Source of the DNA: Vicinamibacterales bacterium
Lineage (GTDB): Bacteria > Acidobacteriota > Vicinamibacteria > Vicinamibacterales > UBA8438
DNA length: 64,000 nucleotides
Assembly (NCBI GenBank): GCA_958296065.1
Contig: CATQHX010000074.1
Location: 124,001-188,000 of the forward strand
Direction of reading: 5' to 3'
Shown here: one piece after another, positions 27,604 through 36,396 of the stretch
Position numbering within the stretch: the first letter of the stretch is position 1
Layout: each line of letters begins with the position of its first letter
Made by a program: the position numbers and the translations under genes
The notes under the pieces: generated by a model
Told to the model about the DNA's origin: nothing
What the model saw: only the letters and a program-made list of their open reading frames with translations
Databases searched by the model: none

Positions 27604-27864
27604 ATGAAATCGATCGAATCGAAAATCACGTCACAGGGTCAGGTATCGGTTCCGGCCCGGATCCGCCGCAAGCTGGGCTTGACGCCGGGTTCGACCGTCG
27701 AGTGGTGCGAGCGAGGGGACGAAGTGGTCGTGCGACGGGCGTCGAAGTACTCGTCACTGGACATTCACGAAGCTGTTTTCGGCGCACCGCCGGCGCGCAG
27801 GAGCGTCGAGGACATGGACGAGGGTATTCGATCCCACCTGCGGCGCACCCATGCGCGCGGTTGA
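27604..27864 (+). CDS. vapB: AbrB/MazE-type antitoxin
   Basis: An 86-residue protein with the AbrB motif (SKITSQGQVSVPARIRRKLG, then LTPGSTVEW). The C-terminal tail (RSVEDMDEGIRSHLRRTHAR) is the toxin-binding part. The ATG at 27604 gives the normal length, although the frame is open upstream into the helicase fragment. It overlaps the toxin by 14 bases. Confidence 0.85.
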   Translation: MKSIESKITSQGQVSVPARIRRKLGLTPGSTVEWCERGDEVVVRRASKYSSLDIHEAVFGAPPARRSVEDMDEGIRSHLRRTHARG

Positions 27865-28231
27865 CACCAACGTCCTCGTCCGCCTGATCGTGCGCGACGA
27901 TCCGGAACAGGTCGCCCGGGCCGAGGTGTTCGTCGAGCACGGCGCCTGGATTTCGCTGCCGGTGCTCGTCGAGACCGTCTGGGTACTGAAGGCCGTCTAC
28001 GGGCTGAACCGCCAGGGCATCGGGACCGCGGTGAGCATGCTCGTAGAGCACGATCGCCTCGCCCTGCAGGATGAGGACGTCGTCCGGCGCGCGCACGCGA
28101 CGTTGGCACGTGAGCGGGCCGTCGGATTCTCCGATTGCCTCGTCGTCGAGGTCGCCCGCAAGGCGGGACACGTTCCGGTGGGCACGTTCGACAGGAAAAT
28201 GTCGCGCGTGGACGGCGCCCATCGGTTGTGA
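27851..28231 (+). CDS. vapC: PIN-domain toxin (VapC)
   Basis: A 126-residue PIN protein. It has AVDTNVLVRLIVRDD at the N-terminus, LVETVWVLKAVYGLN in the middle, and RAVGFSDCLVVEVARKAG then VGTFDRKMSRVDG at the C-terminus. All the expected acidic residues are present. It is of the same subfamily as the toxin at 8902. It is probably active and coupled to the AbrB antitoxin. Confidence 0.88.
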   Translation: MRAVDTNVLVRLIVRDDPEQVARAEVFVEHGAWISLPVLVETVWVLKAVYGLNRQGIGTAVSMLVEHDRLALQDEDVVRRAHATLARERAVGFSDCLVVEVARKAGHVPVGTFDRKMSRVDGAHRL

Positions 28232-28260
28232 CACCGACGCATCCTTCGGCGGCGCACTCG

Positions 28261-28312
28261 ATGTTCGACACCAGAGACCAGATTCTGAATCAGTTGCGCG
28301 CCGGCGAGGACG
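28261..28312 (+). pseudogene. 5' fragment of an AlbA_2-type gene
   Basis: It reads MFDTRDQILNQLRAGEDG and then runs into the dispersed repeat. It is nearly identical to the fragment at 22824 and closer to that than to the full genes (MFDTTEQILDQ). It therefore derives from a third paralogue. Confidence 0.65.
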
Positions 28313-28315
28313 GCC

Positions 28316-28683
28316 GTGGGATCCGGTTCTCCGCAGAATTCAGCATGCGTCGGGCCGAAGTTCAGCGGATTGTTGCTGAGTGCCCGGGTTCGCGCGTACG
28401 GGACACGCCCGAGAGCGGGGCAGGGATGGAGAGTCCCCGATGAAGAAGCTGATTCAGGCAGCACGCTCGGCGTTCGGCGTCCGAACGCGTCCTGCGCTCC
28501 CAGCTTCCGACGAGTCCAAGCGGCGTGAGACGGACAGGCGGATCGTGTCCAACCTGAGCAGCGGAAACGTTCGACTGCAGCAGGGTCAATTCGCAACTCG
28601 CGAAGACATCGACCGCGAGCGTGAGCGAGTGCTGGCGCGCAAGCTCTGACCGATGCCGCCCGAGTACCCGTCTATCTCGGAAC
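28316..28683 (+). repeat. Dispersed repeat, copy 2 (about 367 bp)
   Basis: Second copy of 18295-18661. It includes the 69-residue gene and the first ten codons (MPPEYPSISE, from 28653) of the following membrane-protein gene, which is cut off at 28684. The bases after the cut (GGTCATGTCGTTGACCC) resemble the brnT/brnA junction near 24194. Confidence 0.85.
28440..28649 (+). CDS. Small basic protein, copy 2
   Basis: A 69-residue protein, nearly the same as that at 18416 (MKKLIQAARSAFGVRTRPAL at the start, EDIDRERERVLARKL at the end). Its natural partner gene downstream is truncated here, so the product may be an orphan. Confidence 0.55.
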   Translation: MKKLIQAARSAFGVRTRPALPASDESKRRETDRRIVSNLSSGNVRLQQGQFATREDIDRERERVLARKL

Positions 28684-28869
28684 GTCAGTGGTCATGTCGT
28701 TGACCCTCGTGACGGCGCGGGCAGCCTGCTGGCATGGCTGGGGCGGAACGGGGTCGCCCATGTTTGCCCGCGTGAGACGCACGGCGTAGTATCCACGTTT
28801 CGAGAGCGAGCAACGGGAGTCGGCGATGCGCAAGGTTCCGCATCCAGAGGACATTACCTGCGACATCCG

Positions 28870-29615
28870 ATGCGATTCGAGCACTACGTCGGCATCGACT
28901 ATTCCGGGGCCGAGACGGCGACTTCGAGCCTGAAGGGGTTGCGCGTGTACGTTGCGGAACGCGAATCTCCTCCGGAGGAGGTTCCACCTCCGCCGAGTCG
29001 GAAGAAGTACTGGACTCGCCGAGGCATCGCGGAATGGCTGGTGACGCGGCTTGGCGACACTCCCACCGCGTTGGTCGGAATCGACCACGGTTTCTCCTTT
29101 CCTCTGCGTTATTTCGAGACTCACCGCCTCGCGCCGGACTGGGCATCGTTCCTTGACGATTTCCAGCGGCATTGGCCGACGGACGGCGATCACGTCTATG
29201 TCGATTTCGTCCGCAACGGCAGCGTGGGCAACGGTGCGGCGCGTGGTGGCAGGCGCCGTTGGCGGCGCTTGACCGAGGAGCGGGCTGGATCGGCGAAGTC
29301 GGTGTTCCATTTCGACGTCCAGGGGCAGGTGGCGAAGTCTACGCATGCCGGGATTCCCTGGCTGCGTTACCTCCGCCGGGAGCTCGGGGGCCAAGTACAT
29401 TTCTGGCCGTTCGACGGGTGGGACATCCCGGACGGGCGGTCGGCCGTGGCAGAGGTCTACCCATCGTTGTGGAGCGGGACTCGGCCGCCGAGTGGTTGCG
29501 TCGCGTAGTTCGCGATGGAACGTTGGACGAGTTCTTGCGGCCCTCCCTGACACCGGCTGAACGGACCGTGGCCGAGTTGGAGGGCTGGATTCTGGGTGAG
29601 CGGGGTTTGCGGTGA
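28870..29615 (+). pseudogene. DUF429-type nuclease, frameshifted with internal loss
   Basis: Frame one starts MRFEHYVGIDYSGAETATS and runs through KSVFHFDVQGQVAKSTHAG and HFWPFDGWDIPDGRSAVAEV to YPSLWS. Frame two continues RDSAAEWLRRVVRDGTLDEF and ends in VAELEGWILGERGLR. These are the body and tail of a DUF429 (RNase H-like) protein of about 250 residues. About 15-17 residues are missing at the join near 29478. The stop overlaps the start of operon B as TGATG, so it may have been the first gene of that operon. Confidence 0.7.
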
Positions 29616-30946
29616 TGGTTGCGCCAATGCGGAAGCCGGTCGAAAGAACGACCGCGTCGTTCCCTTTTCTAACGACTTACGATCCGCCGGGCACCAGTGA
29701 AGGCTCACTCGATCCCCTGGGTCTGTACCGGATCGCTGATCAGCTAGCCGTCCAGCTCGTGCCGGCCGTGCGCGAGCGCATGCAACGGATCCGATTCTTG
29801 ACTGCGATGGTCGTGGGTTCTCTCGCGCTCGAGGACCTGGAGGGCAACCCCCGCCATCCCGATGTCTCACCGTATCTCGTGTGGGAGTGGCTCGTCGTCG
29901 AGGCGCTGATACGAGAGATTTCGGACGACGCCTCGATTCGGGGCGTTCCGGGTTCCGGTGTGACTCGCACCGCGCTCGCGCAGCACGGGTACGTCGACGC
30001 CCGGAGCTACCTCAAGACCCCTCGTATCTTCGGCTTCCATGGGGTCTACAAATCCCTTGCGGTTCACCTCGGGTTACTGGACATCCATCTGGGTCCGGGG
30101 CCGAATGCGGAGCGCTTGGCTGATGCGTGGGCCCGGGGGCGAGGACTGGCTGGCATAGCTGGCGCCAAGCCGCTCTGGGCGCGTTGGAAGGCTACAGTGA
30201 AGCGGGGCCTGAACCAAGCTCCACCGCGTACGAGTGCTCTCTGGAACAGGTCGGAGTGGCGTGAGCTCGCTGAGGCGTTCGCTCCCGAGGCGGCAGGAGC
30301 CGAAGAAAAACAACTGCTGGGCGAGTTGCTGTTGTCCTCGGGCGAACGACAACTGGGCGCACTTCCGGAGCTCTGGCGACTTCAGGAGAACTACACCAAC
30401 GACGCGCTTCAGGAGGAGTCATTGCACACGGACTTGGAGCAACACGCTCCCGCGTACGGCGCGCTCGTGGAGGCAATCCGTACCTACGAGGCGTTCGCGC
30501 GGGGCCTTCAGGACGGGTTCGACGTTCTTCGGGCGGAAGCAGCCGCACCGGATGCCCGTGGATATGTGGTTCCTCACATTGCTCGAAATGAGGCCTTCCG
30601 AACCAGCGTCGATAGGCTCGACGAACGCTTCGCGGCCGCACGTCGGGTGCTGGGGGAGATTACGGCTACCACGATTTCGCTCCAGAATCTGTTCGACGAG
30701 CGCTTCGGCAGGTTCGCGGAGCCGATGGACGCGCAGACCTGCGCGCTCGCGCTATGTGAGCATCACGAGGACGTTCAACGGGCGAAGTCGACGGAGGGCA
30801 AGCGCCCGTGGTTCGATCGCATCGGCGGCGACCGCATCTACATCCGTCAGGCGTATCGCATCCCGCAGCACGAGATTGCCCCCGAACGATACCTGCACGG
30901 TTATCGCGGCTGGCCAATCCGCCGGTTTTGGGACGACGTCGCATGA
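29615..30946 (+). CDS. Accessory protein, first gene of operon B
   Basis: A 443-residue soluble protein. The N-terminal part contains DPLGLYRIADQLAVQLVPAV and RMQRIRFLTAMVVGS, then LVWEWLVVEALIRE. This resembles in position and pattern the PGTS/RLRY block of the DUF6361 protein of operon A, though overall similarity is low. The C-terminus ends in YRGWPIRRFWDDVA. It contains no known catalytic motif. It occupies the same operon slot as DUF6361: upstream of an HKD nuclease with an ATGA overlap. The ATG at 29615 (or GTG 29612) overlaps the stop of the DUF429 pseudogene. I infer the same role, unknown in both. Confidence 0.65.
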   Translation: MVAPMRKPVERTTASFPFLTTYDPPGTSEGSLDPLGLYRIADQLAVQLVPAVRERMQRIRFLTAMVVGSLALEDLEGNPRHPDVSPYLVWEWLVVEALIREISDDASIRGVPGSGVTRTALAQHGYVDARSYLKTPRIFGFHGVYKSLAVHLGLLDIHLGPGPNAERLADAWARGRGLAGIAGAKPLWARWKATVKRGLNQAPPRTSALWNRSEWRELAEAFAPEAAGAEEKQLLGELLLSSGERQLGALPELWRLQENYTNDALQEESLHTDLEQHAPAYGALVEAIRTYEAFARGLQDGFDVLRAEAAAPDARGYVVPHIARNEAFRTSVDRLDERFAAARRVLGEITATTISLQNLFDERFGRFAEPMDAQTCALALCEHHEDVQRAKSTEGKRPWFDRIGGDRIYIRQAYRIPQHEIAPERYLHGYRGWPIRRFWDDVA

Positions 30947-33060
30947 GCAAGCGCACGCGAAGAACCAGGAGCGGCGCGATGCTCGAGTTGTGGAGGCCAC
31001 CCGAGGATGCCGGGGAGCCCATCGGGTGCCTCGCGACGACCTACACGTTCGACCCGAGTCTCTTCGACGAGCCGTGTCTCGGCCGCTTCCTGGAGATCGA
31101 ATCCGAGCCCGACCGAGAGGACTTGGCATTCCTGCTTGAGCGCGAAAACCGTCTCGGGTGCGTCTACGCGGGCGTCTTGGTCGACCACACCCAGGCCGGT
31201 GTGTCGCACTCGCTTCGATGGGACGTGCTGCCCGTGCGCGTCCGCGCAGGAAAGCAGCACGCCAAGCTGAGTCTTCTCGCCTGGAGTCGTCACATCCGGA
31301 TCATCGTGGCCTCCGCGAACCTCACTGAGCCAGGCTACCGGGCGAACCGCGAGGTTGCCGCAACCGTCGATCTTTCGCCCACGGAAGCGGACGGAGATCT
31401 GCTGATTCAGGCGATAACCTTCCTCCGCGACCTGCTTGCCCTCGTGCCAGGTGCGCAGGACGACCCGCCTGATGTCCAGAGAGCGTCGGCCTATCTCTCG
31501 CAAGTGGAACGACTGGCAGAGACCTGGGTGCGCCCTCGGCGCAAGGCGGTGGTTCGGCAGCAACTCGCGTGCACGCTGCCCGCGGTCCGGTCGGAGAACG
31601 GTCCGCGGAGCAGCCTCGACGAAGCGGTCGAAGCGTGCCGCCGTAGCGGTAGGTCGCCGCACGAGGCCTGGGTCGCGTCGCCTTTCTTCGATGTGGACGA
31701 CGACAGTGGTCGCGTGGCCGTCGCGCTCTGCAAGTCGATGGCCAGAGGCCGAACTCGCAAGATCCGCTTCTGCGTGCCTGCCGCCCGTGATGAAGGCGAG
31801 ACGGCCGTTCCTCGTCTAGCGGCACCAGAAGCCATCAGGCTGGCTCCGCTTCAGTATCGCGGGCACGTCAGTGTCGCCGTCCTCCCGGCCTTCGACGATG
31901 ACAAGAATCATCGGTTCTGGCACGCCAAGATGCTTGCGTTGCGAGGAGATGGCTACACGGCTCTCATGGCCGGCTCATCGAACTTCACGTGCGCGGGGAT
32001 GGGCGCCTCGGCGAACCGGAACGCCGAGGCGAATCTCCTCACGGTCGTCGACCGGGCCCCATACGGGCGAGAGACAAGCACACTGGAAGCGATATGGTCC
32101 GAGATGGATCCGGTCGTGGACCCGGGCGCAGCCGAGTGGTTGGGTTCCCAGCCGGAGACTGACGAAGAGGAGGGGGCTGTCGTCTCGTCGCTTCCCGCTG
32201 GTTTCGTGTCAGGTACCTACCGAGCAGGTGACGCCCGAGAGATTGTGCTGCGATTCGATCCCTCGAGTCTGCCGCGCCAGTGGCTAATCCATGCATGTGG
32301 ACGGGACGAAAGCGAGCTTCTGACCGAGACATTGTGGATGGAGACCGGCTCCGGATCAGTTGTGACATTGCCGTGGTCACCGCTGGAGCCGCCGGACCGA
32401 CTCTTGGTTGTTTGGGGCGGCGAAGAAGCCTTCTTGCCGCTGAATGTGGAGGACGGACAACAACTACCGCCCCCGGCGTGGCTCGAACAGATGTCTGCAG
32501 ACGATATGCTGTGGGTCCTGGCGGCGGCGGACCCGAGCGCCGCGTTTCGGGCGTGGGCACGCGATCAGCAGCCATCAGATACGTTCGACATCGACGTCGA
32601 TTCAGCAACTCCAATCGACCTCAATCCGCTCCGTCGCCACGACTTGCAGATTACCTTCCTGTACCGCATTCGGCGGCGGGCACGGATTCTAGCGCAGCTC
32701 CGCGCGAATCTTCAGCGCCCGGTCTGGGGACGGCGGGCGCTCGATTGGCGACTACGGGGGATGATCGGCATAGAGGCGCTTTCTCAGTGTCTGGTCAGTG
32801 ATATTGCTACTTCCTCCGATGCGGGGGACGAAGCCAGGGACGAGGCCCTGCTCACTCTTGCGGATTTCCTCCTCGTGCTGCACGAGGTAGACTACGTGTC
32901 AAGCGACGGTTCCTTGTCCAAGCAGGAGTTCGACACGGAGTTTCGGCTGTTCCTCCGCGAACTCGCGGACAAGCTCCAGGAGCAGGTCGCCGCCCAACAA
33001 TCGAATATCTCACCGGAGCCCCTGGGCTTCTGGCTGCGGGTTCTTGACAAATGCCGCTAG
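30943..33060 (+). CDS. HKD (phospholipase D-like) nuclease, operon B
   Basis: A 705-residue protein with two HKD half-sites. The first is GKQHAKLSLLAW with the histidine at 106, followed by SANLTEPGYR. The second is FWHAKMLALRG with the histidine at 327, followed by SSNFTCAGMG. These positions nearly equal those of the operon A nuclease (111 and 330), which supports common ancestry. The C-terminal half is strand-rich, then helical, without known motifs. It overlaps the upstream gene in ATGA and the helicase start by 10 bases. Nuclease activity is inferred from the fold and the absence of membrane parts. Confidence 0.75.
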   Translation: MSKRTRRTRSGAMLELWRPPEDAGEPIGCLATTYTFDPSLFDEPCLGRFLEIESEPDREDLAFLLERENRLGCVYAGVLVDHTQAGVSHSLRWDVLPVRVRAGKQHAKLSLLAWSRHIRIIVASANLTEPGYRANREVAATVDLSPTEADGDLLIQAITFLRDLLALVPGAQDDPPDVQRASAYLSQVERLAETWVRPRRKAVVRQQLACTLPAVRSENGPRSSLDEAVEACRRSGRSPHEAWVASPFFDVDDDSGRVAVALCKSMARGRTRKIRFCVPAARDEGETAVPRLAAPEAIRLAPLQYRGHVSVAVLPAFDDDKNHRFWHAKMLALRGDGYTALMAGSSNFTCAGMGASANRNAEANLLTVVDRAPYGRETSTLEAIWSEMDPVVDPGAAEWLGSQPETDEEEGAVVSSLPAGFVSGTYRAGDAREIVLRFDPSSLPRQWLIHACGRDESELLTETLWMETGSGSVVTLPWSPLEPPDRLLVVWGGEEAFLPLNVEDGQQLPPPAWLEQMSADDMLWVLAAADPSAAFRAWARDQQPSDTFDIDVDSATPIDLNPLRRHDLQITFLYRIRRRARILAQLRANLQRPVWGRRALDWRLRGMIGIEALSQCLVSDIATSSDAGDEARDEALLTLADFLLVLHEVDYVSSDGSLSKQEFDTEFRLFLRELADKLQEQVAAQQSNISPEPLGFWLRVLDKCR

Positions 33061-34668
33061 AGAGCGATCCATACTCCACTCCACCTGAGTTGGTGCTCGG
33101 GTCCAGGATGAACCAGCGCGTCCCCGAGGCAGACCAAACGCGTCAACGTGCCGAGGTTGAAGCGATCCTGGCGCGCTTGCGCGAACAGCCCGGTGTAGTT
33201 CTTGCCGACGAGGTCGGCATGGGAAAGACCTTCATCGCGCTCGCAACAGCGTACAGCGTCGCGATCCGAAACCCGCGAGGGCCCGTCATCGTGATGGCTC
33301 CGGCGAACCTGATCGGAAAATGGAAGCAGGACCTCGTGACGTTCTGCGAGCTCTACCTGGAGAATCGACGACCGGTTCGTCGAGAGGGCGCAAGGCGTGA
33401 GGATCTGACCACACCCGAGGCCGTCCGCTACGGGACGGCCCGGCACAGCGTAGACCTAATGCGACTTCTGGACGACCCAGACCCTCTTCGCTGCCATCTC
33501 ATCCTACTGGCTCAAGGTGCCATGTCCCGTAGCCAGACAGACAAGTGGGTGCGACTGGCGGTGATCTCCGAAGCACTGAGGCAGCATGGCCGCGGAAGTG
33601 CGAAGAGGCTCATCCAGGTGAAGCAACAGATCCACCGCTTTCTCGCCGAGCTCCTGTGGGCATTCGGTGAGCAGCGCGCACACGAATGGGGCGACAAGCT
33701 CTGGGAGCGCCTTCTCGATACAGAACCATCGGAATGGAAACGAATCTACAACGATGCTGTCCGCGACAAACGGAGACATCTTGACGATGACCCGGTGCCG
33801 GAGTCCGTCGCTCGCACTCTTTCCCGAATCGACCTGTCGCCGCTGGCCGAGGCGCTGAAGCAGATGCCGTTACGCGCTCGAGGAGGCCAGGAACGGGTCT
33901 CCGAGCGCCTGAAACTCGCGCGCGCCGCCCTGAAGGAAGAAGAGCAACTGCTCTGGAAGGAGCTTCTCTCTCAAGCACGCTGGCGGTCGCCCCTACTGGT
34001 GATGGACGAAGCGCACCATCTCAAGAACCCTGCGACATCGCTGGCCAGGCAGCTTCAGTCGAAGGACACGAGCCGCGCTCTGCGAACCGGCGATGGCGCC
34101 ATGGCGGGGGCTTTCGATCGAATGCTCTTCCTGACGGCGACTCCGTTCCAGCTAGGTCACCACGAGCTCGTGCGTGTCCTGGAGCGCTTTGGCGATGTCA
34201 GATGGGAGGCGACGCAGTTCGGCGAACGGGAGGTGTTTGGTCAGCGTCTGCAGACGCTTGGTACACGCCTGGACGAGAGTCAGCGTGCCGCGGTGGCTTT
34301 CCAACGCTCCTGGAGTCGGCTGCGCCACGAGGACTGCGAGGAGGACTTGGAGGCGTGGTGGAAGGCAGCGCGGAATTCGCCTCGCGACGAGCTCACCACC
34401 CACCAGCGGGCAGTCGTCGGGAGTTTCAACAGGACGCGGCGTTGCCGAGAGGCGGCTGAAGAAGCCCTGCGCCCCTGGATCGTTCGACACAACAAGGGTA
34501 CTCACTGGGCCGGGACCAAGATTGAACGACGACGACGCTTCGACGGGGCGGTGGCCGACGCAACCGGCACGACCGGCTTGCCAGTGCCGCCCGAGCAATT
34601 GCTGCCGTTCTTTCTTGCCGCCCGAAGCGCTGTCAACCCAGGGAAGGACCTGCTCGGCGAGGCTCTAT

Positions 34669-36396
34669 CCCGGACTATTCGTGGCGACCGTGACTCGGCC
34701 CCTGGGAGGCGGCGCCGGAACCGGACTCGGTCACGGACAACGGGGAATGACCAGTGGGCGGCCATTGGAACGTTCTCAACCGCGCGTGGCAGGTGGTTGA
34801 GCGCCGAATGGACGTGATGACGGGTGCCGCAGGGGAGGACAGCGCACACTTCCCCCGTTGCGGGCGGTTGGCAGCCTCCGTCAGTTCAGCGATGCGGCGC
34901 TCGCCGAGCGGCTATCCGGCGCGCGCCCCGAGCGCGAACGCGATGTGCCGCCACGCCGCCAGGTCCGGTGTCGCGCGCGGCAGGCGCAGGACGATGCGAC
35001 GCGCCGAGCGCACCACCTGGACGCCGAGCTTCAGCAGCCGGTCGCGCAGCCAGGGCACCTGCGCGCGGGCGCACGCGGTGTCGGCGGCGCGCAACCGCAA
35101 CTCCTGCATCAGCACGTAGGCGGCAGCCGTCAGCAGCACGCGCAACTGATTCGCCGAAAACGCCTGGCAACTCGTGCGGTCGATCTGCAGGGCCTTCAGT
35201 TCCTTGATCCGGTTCTCGGCGTCGCCGCGGGCGCAGTAGACCTTCTCGTAGAGGAAGCGCGGCGTCTGCCGCATGTTGGTCACGACGAAGCGCGGATTGT
35301 CCCGCGGCTCGCGGTCTCGGTGGCGGACGACTTCGGCCTTGATCACGACGCGGCGCGCGTGGTTCCACGTGCCGGCCTGGTACTCGTCGGTCTCGGTGTA
35401 GAGGTGCTCGGTCTGTTCGCTGCGCCACGTCCGCGCCCGCGCCACCAGCATGGCCGGCTCGGCGTACCGCTCCAACACCGCGTTCTTCGCCATCGCGATC
35501 ACGTAATCGAGCCGCGGCTGCGCCTCCAGGAAGGCGAAGACCGCCGGGCTGGCAAAGCCCCCGTCGAGCCGAACGAGAATGCGCGCCCGCGGAAATGCCC
35601 GGCGCAGCCGCGGCAGCAACCGCGACAACAGCCCGACCGTCCCCTCGGAGGCGACCGCCTTGCCGTGCCGCAACAGCGCCGCGCACAGATACTGCTCGGA
35701 TTCGCGGTCGAAGCTCAGGAAGCCAAGCAGCGGCAGGTAGCACCAGTTGTCGTAGTACCCGTTGAAGAGCGTGTACTGCTGCGCCCCGTGCGTTGGATCG
35801 TCCGTCGGGTCCAGATCGATCGTGATGCACCGCGCGCGCCCGTCCAGGCGGCGGCGATGCCGCGCGATGACCCGCGTGGCCAACTCGTCCGCCATGCGGT
35901 AGAGCGCGCAGCCGTTGACTGCGTTCTCGAACCGCGACAGCGTCGGCTGCGACGCCAGGCGCTCGCCCGAAACCGGGTCTCTGTCGAGCAGCAGCTTGTG
36001 GATGGGGTCGTCGGCGAGACGGTCGCCATCATTGCAGTCGGGATGGCCGCAGGCGATGCCAAAGATGCGCTGGCCGATCAGGTCCGCGAGCGAGTGCCGG
36101 GTCTTGTCCGGCGCCCGCTTGTCGAACAGACACCCGGCGAACGCCTTGACCAGGCCGTAGATGCGCTCGGCGGCCTTCAGCAGGATCGCCCCGCCGTCGG
36201 AACTGGCCTGCTCCTGGTTGAACTGGGCGAACAGCGGCTTGTCAAACAGTTCCGGGAACAGAACAGTCTGTGGTACAGTGCCGGTTGTCACGCAAGGGCC
36301 TCCGTGGTGGCGCAAGTGGTTGTTAACACTGCACTTGTACCACACGGGGGCTTTTGTGTCTGTACCGGAATCGGAACACGCCACGAATTTTCCGGG
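34669..36396 (-). mobile_element. IS1380-family insertion sequence, complete
   Basis: A 1728-bp element. The left end reads CCCGGACTATTCGTGGCG and the right end, reversed, CCCGGAAAATTCGTGGCG: 18-bp terminal repeats with two mismatches. Both sides are flanked by the 4-bp direct repeat CTAT (34665-34668 and 36397-36400), the usual target duplication of this family. One transposase gene fills the element. Confidence 0.92.
34912..36384 (-). CDS. IS1380-family transposase
   Basis: Up to 490 residues; the likely true start is the GTG at 36291 (VTTGTVPQTVLFPELFD), giving about 459. DDE residues are suggested by CITIDLDPTDDPTHG, ILVRLDGGFASPAVF and CARGDAENRIKELK. The protein ends in the usual arginine-rich helix. 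No stop or shift interrupts it, so the element may still be active. It is read opposite to the helicase it interrupts. Confidence 0.92.
   Translation of the reverse strand: MACSDSGTDTKAPVWYKCSVNNHLRHHGGPCVTTGTVPQTVLFPELFDKPLFAQFNQEQASSDGGAILLKAAERIYGLVKAFAGCLFDKRAPDKTRHSLADLIGQRIFGIACGHPDCNDGDRLADDPIHKLLLDRDPVSGERLASQPTLSRFENAVNGCALYRMADELATRVIARHRRRLDGRARCITIDLDPTDDPTHGAQQYTLFNGYYDNWCYLPLLGFLSFDRESEQYLCAALLRHGKAVASEGTVGLLSRLLPRLRRAFPRARILVRLDGGFASPAVFAFLEAQPRLDYVIAMAKNAVLERYAEPAMLVARARTWRSEQTEHLYTETDEYQAGTWNHARRVVIKAEVVRHRDREPRDNPRFVVTNMRQTPRFLYEKVYCARGDAENRIKELKALQIDRTSCQAFSANQLRVLLTAAAYVLMQELRLRAADTACARAQVPWLRDRLLKLGVQVVRSARRIVLRLPRATPDLAAWRHIAFALGARAG

Noticed and set aside
27412..27864. 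One 150-residue protein made of helicase start and AbrB antitoxin
   Set aside because: The AbrB part has its own ATG at the normal position. The link region is arbitrary, so two unrelated pieces in one frame are more likely.
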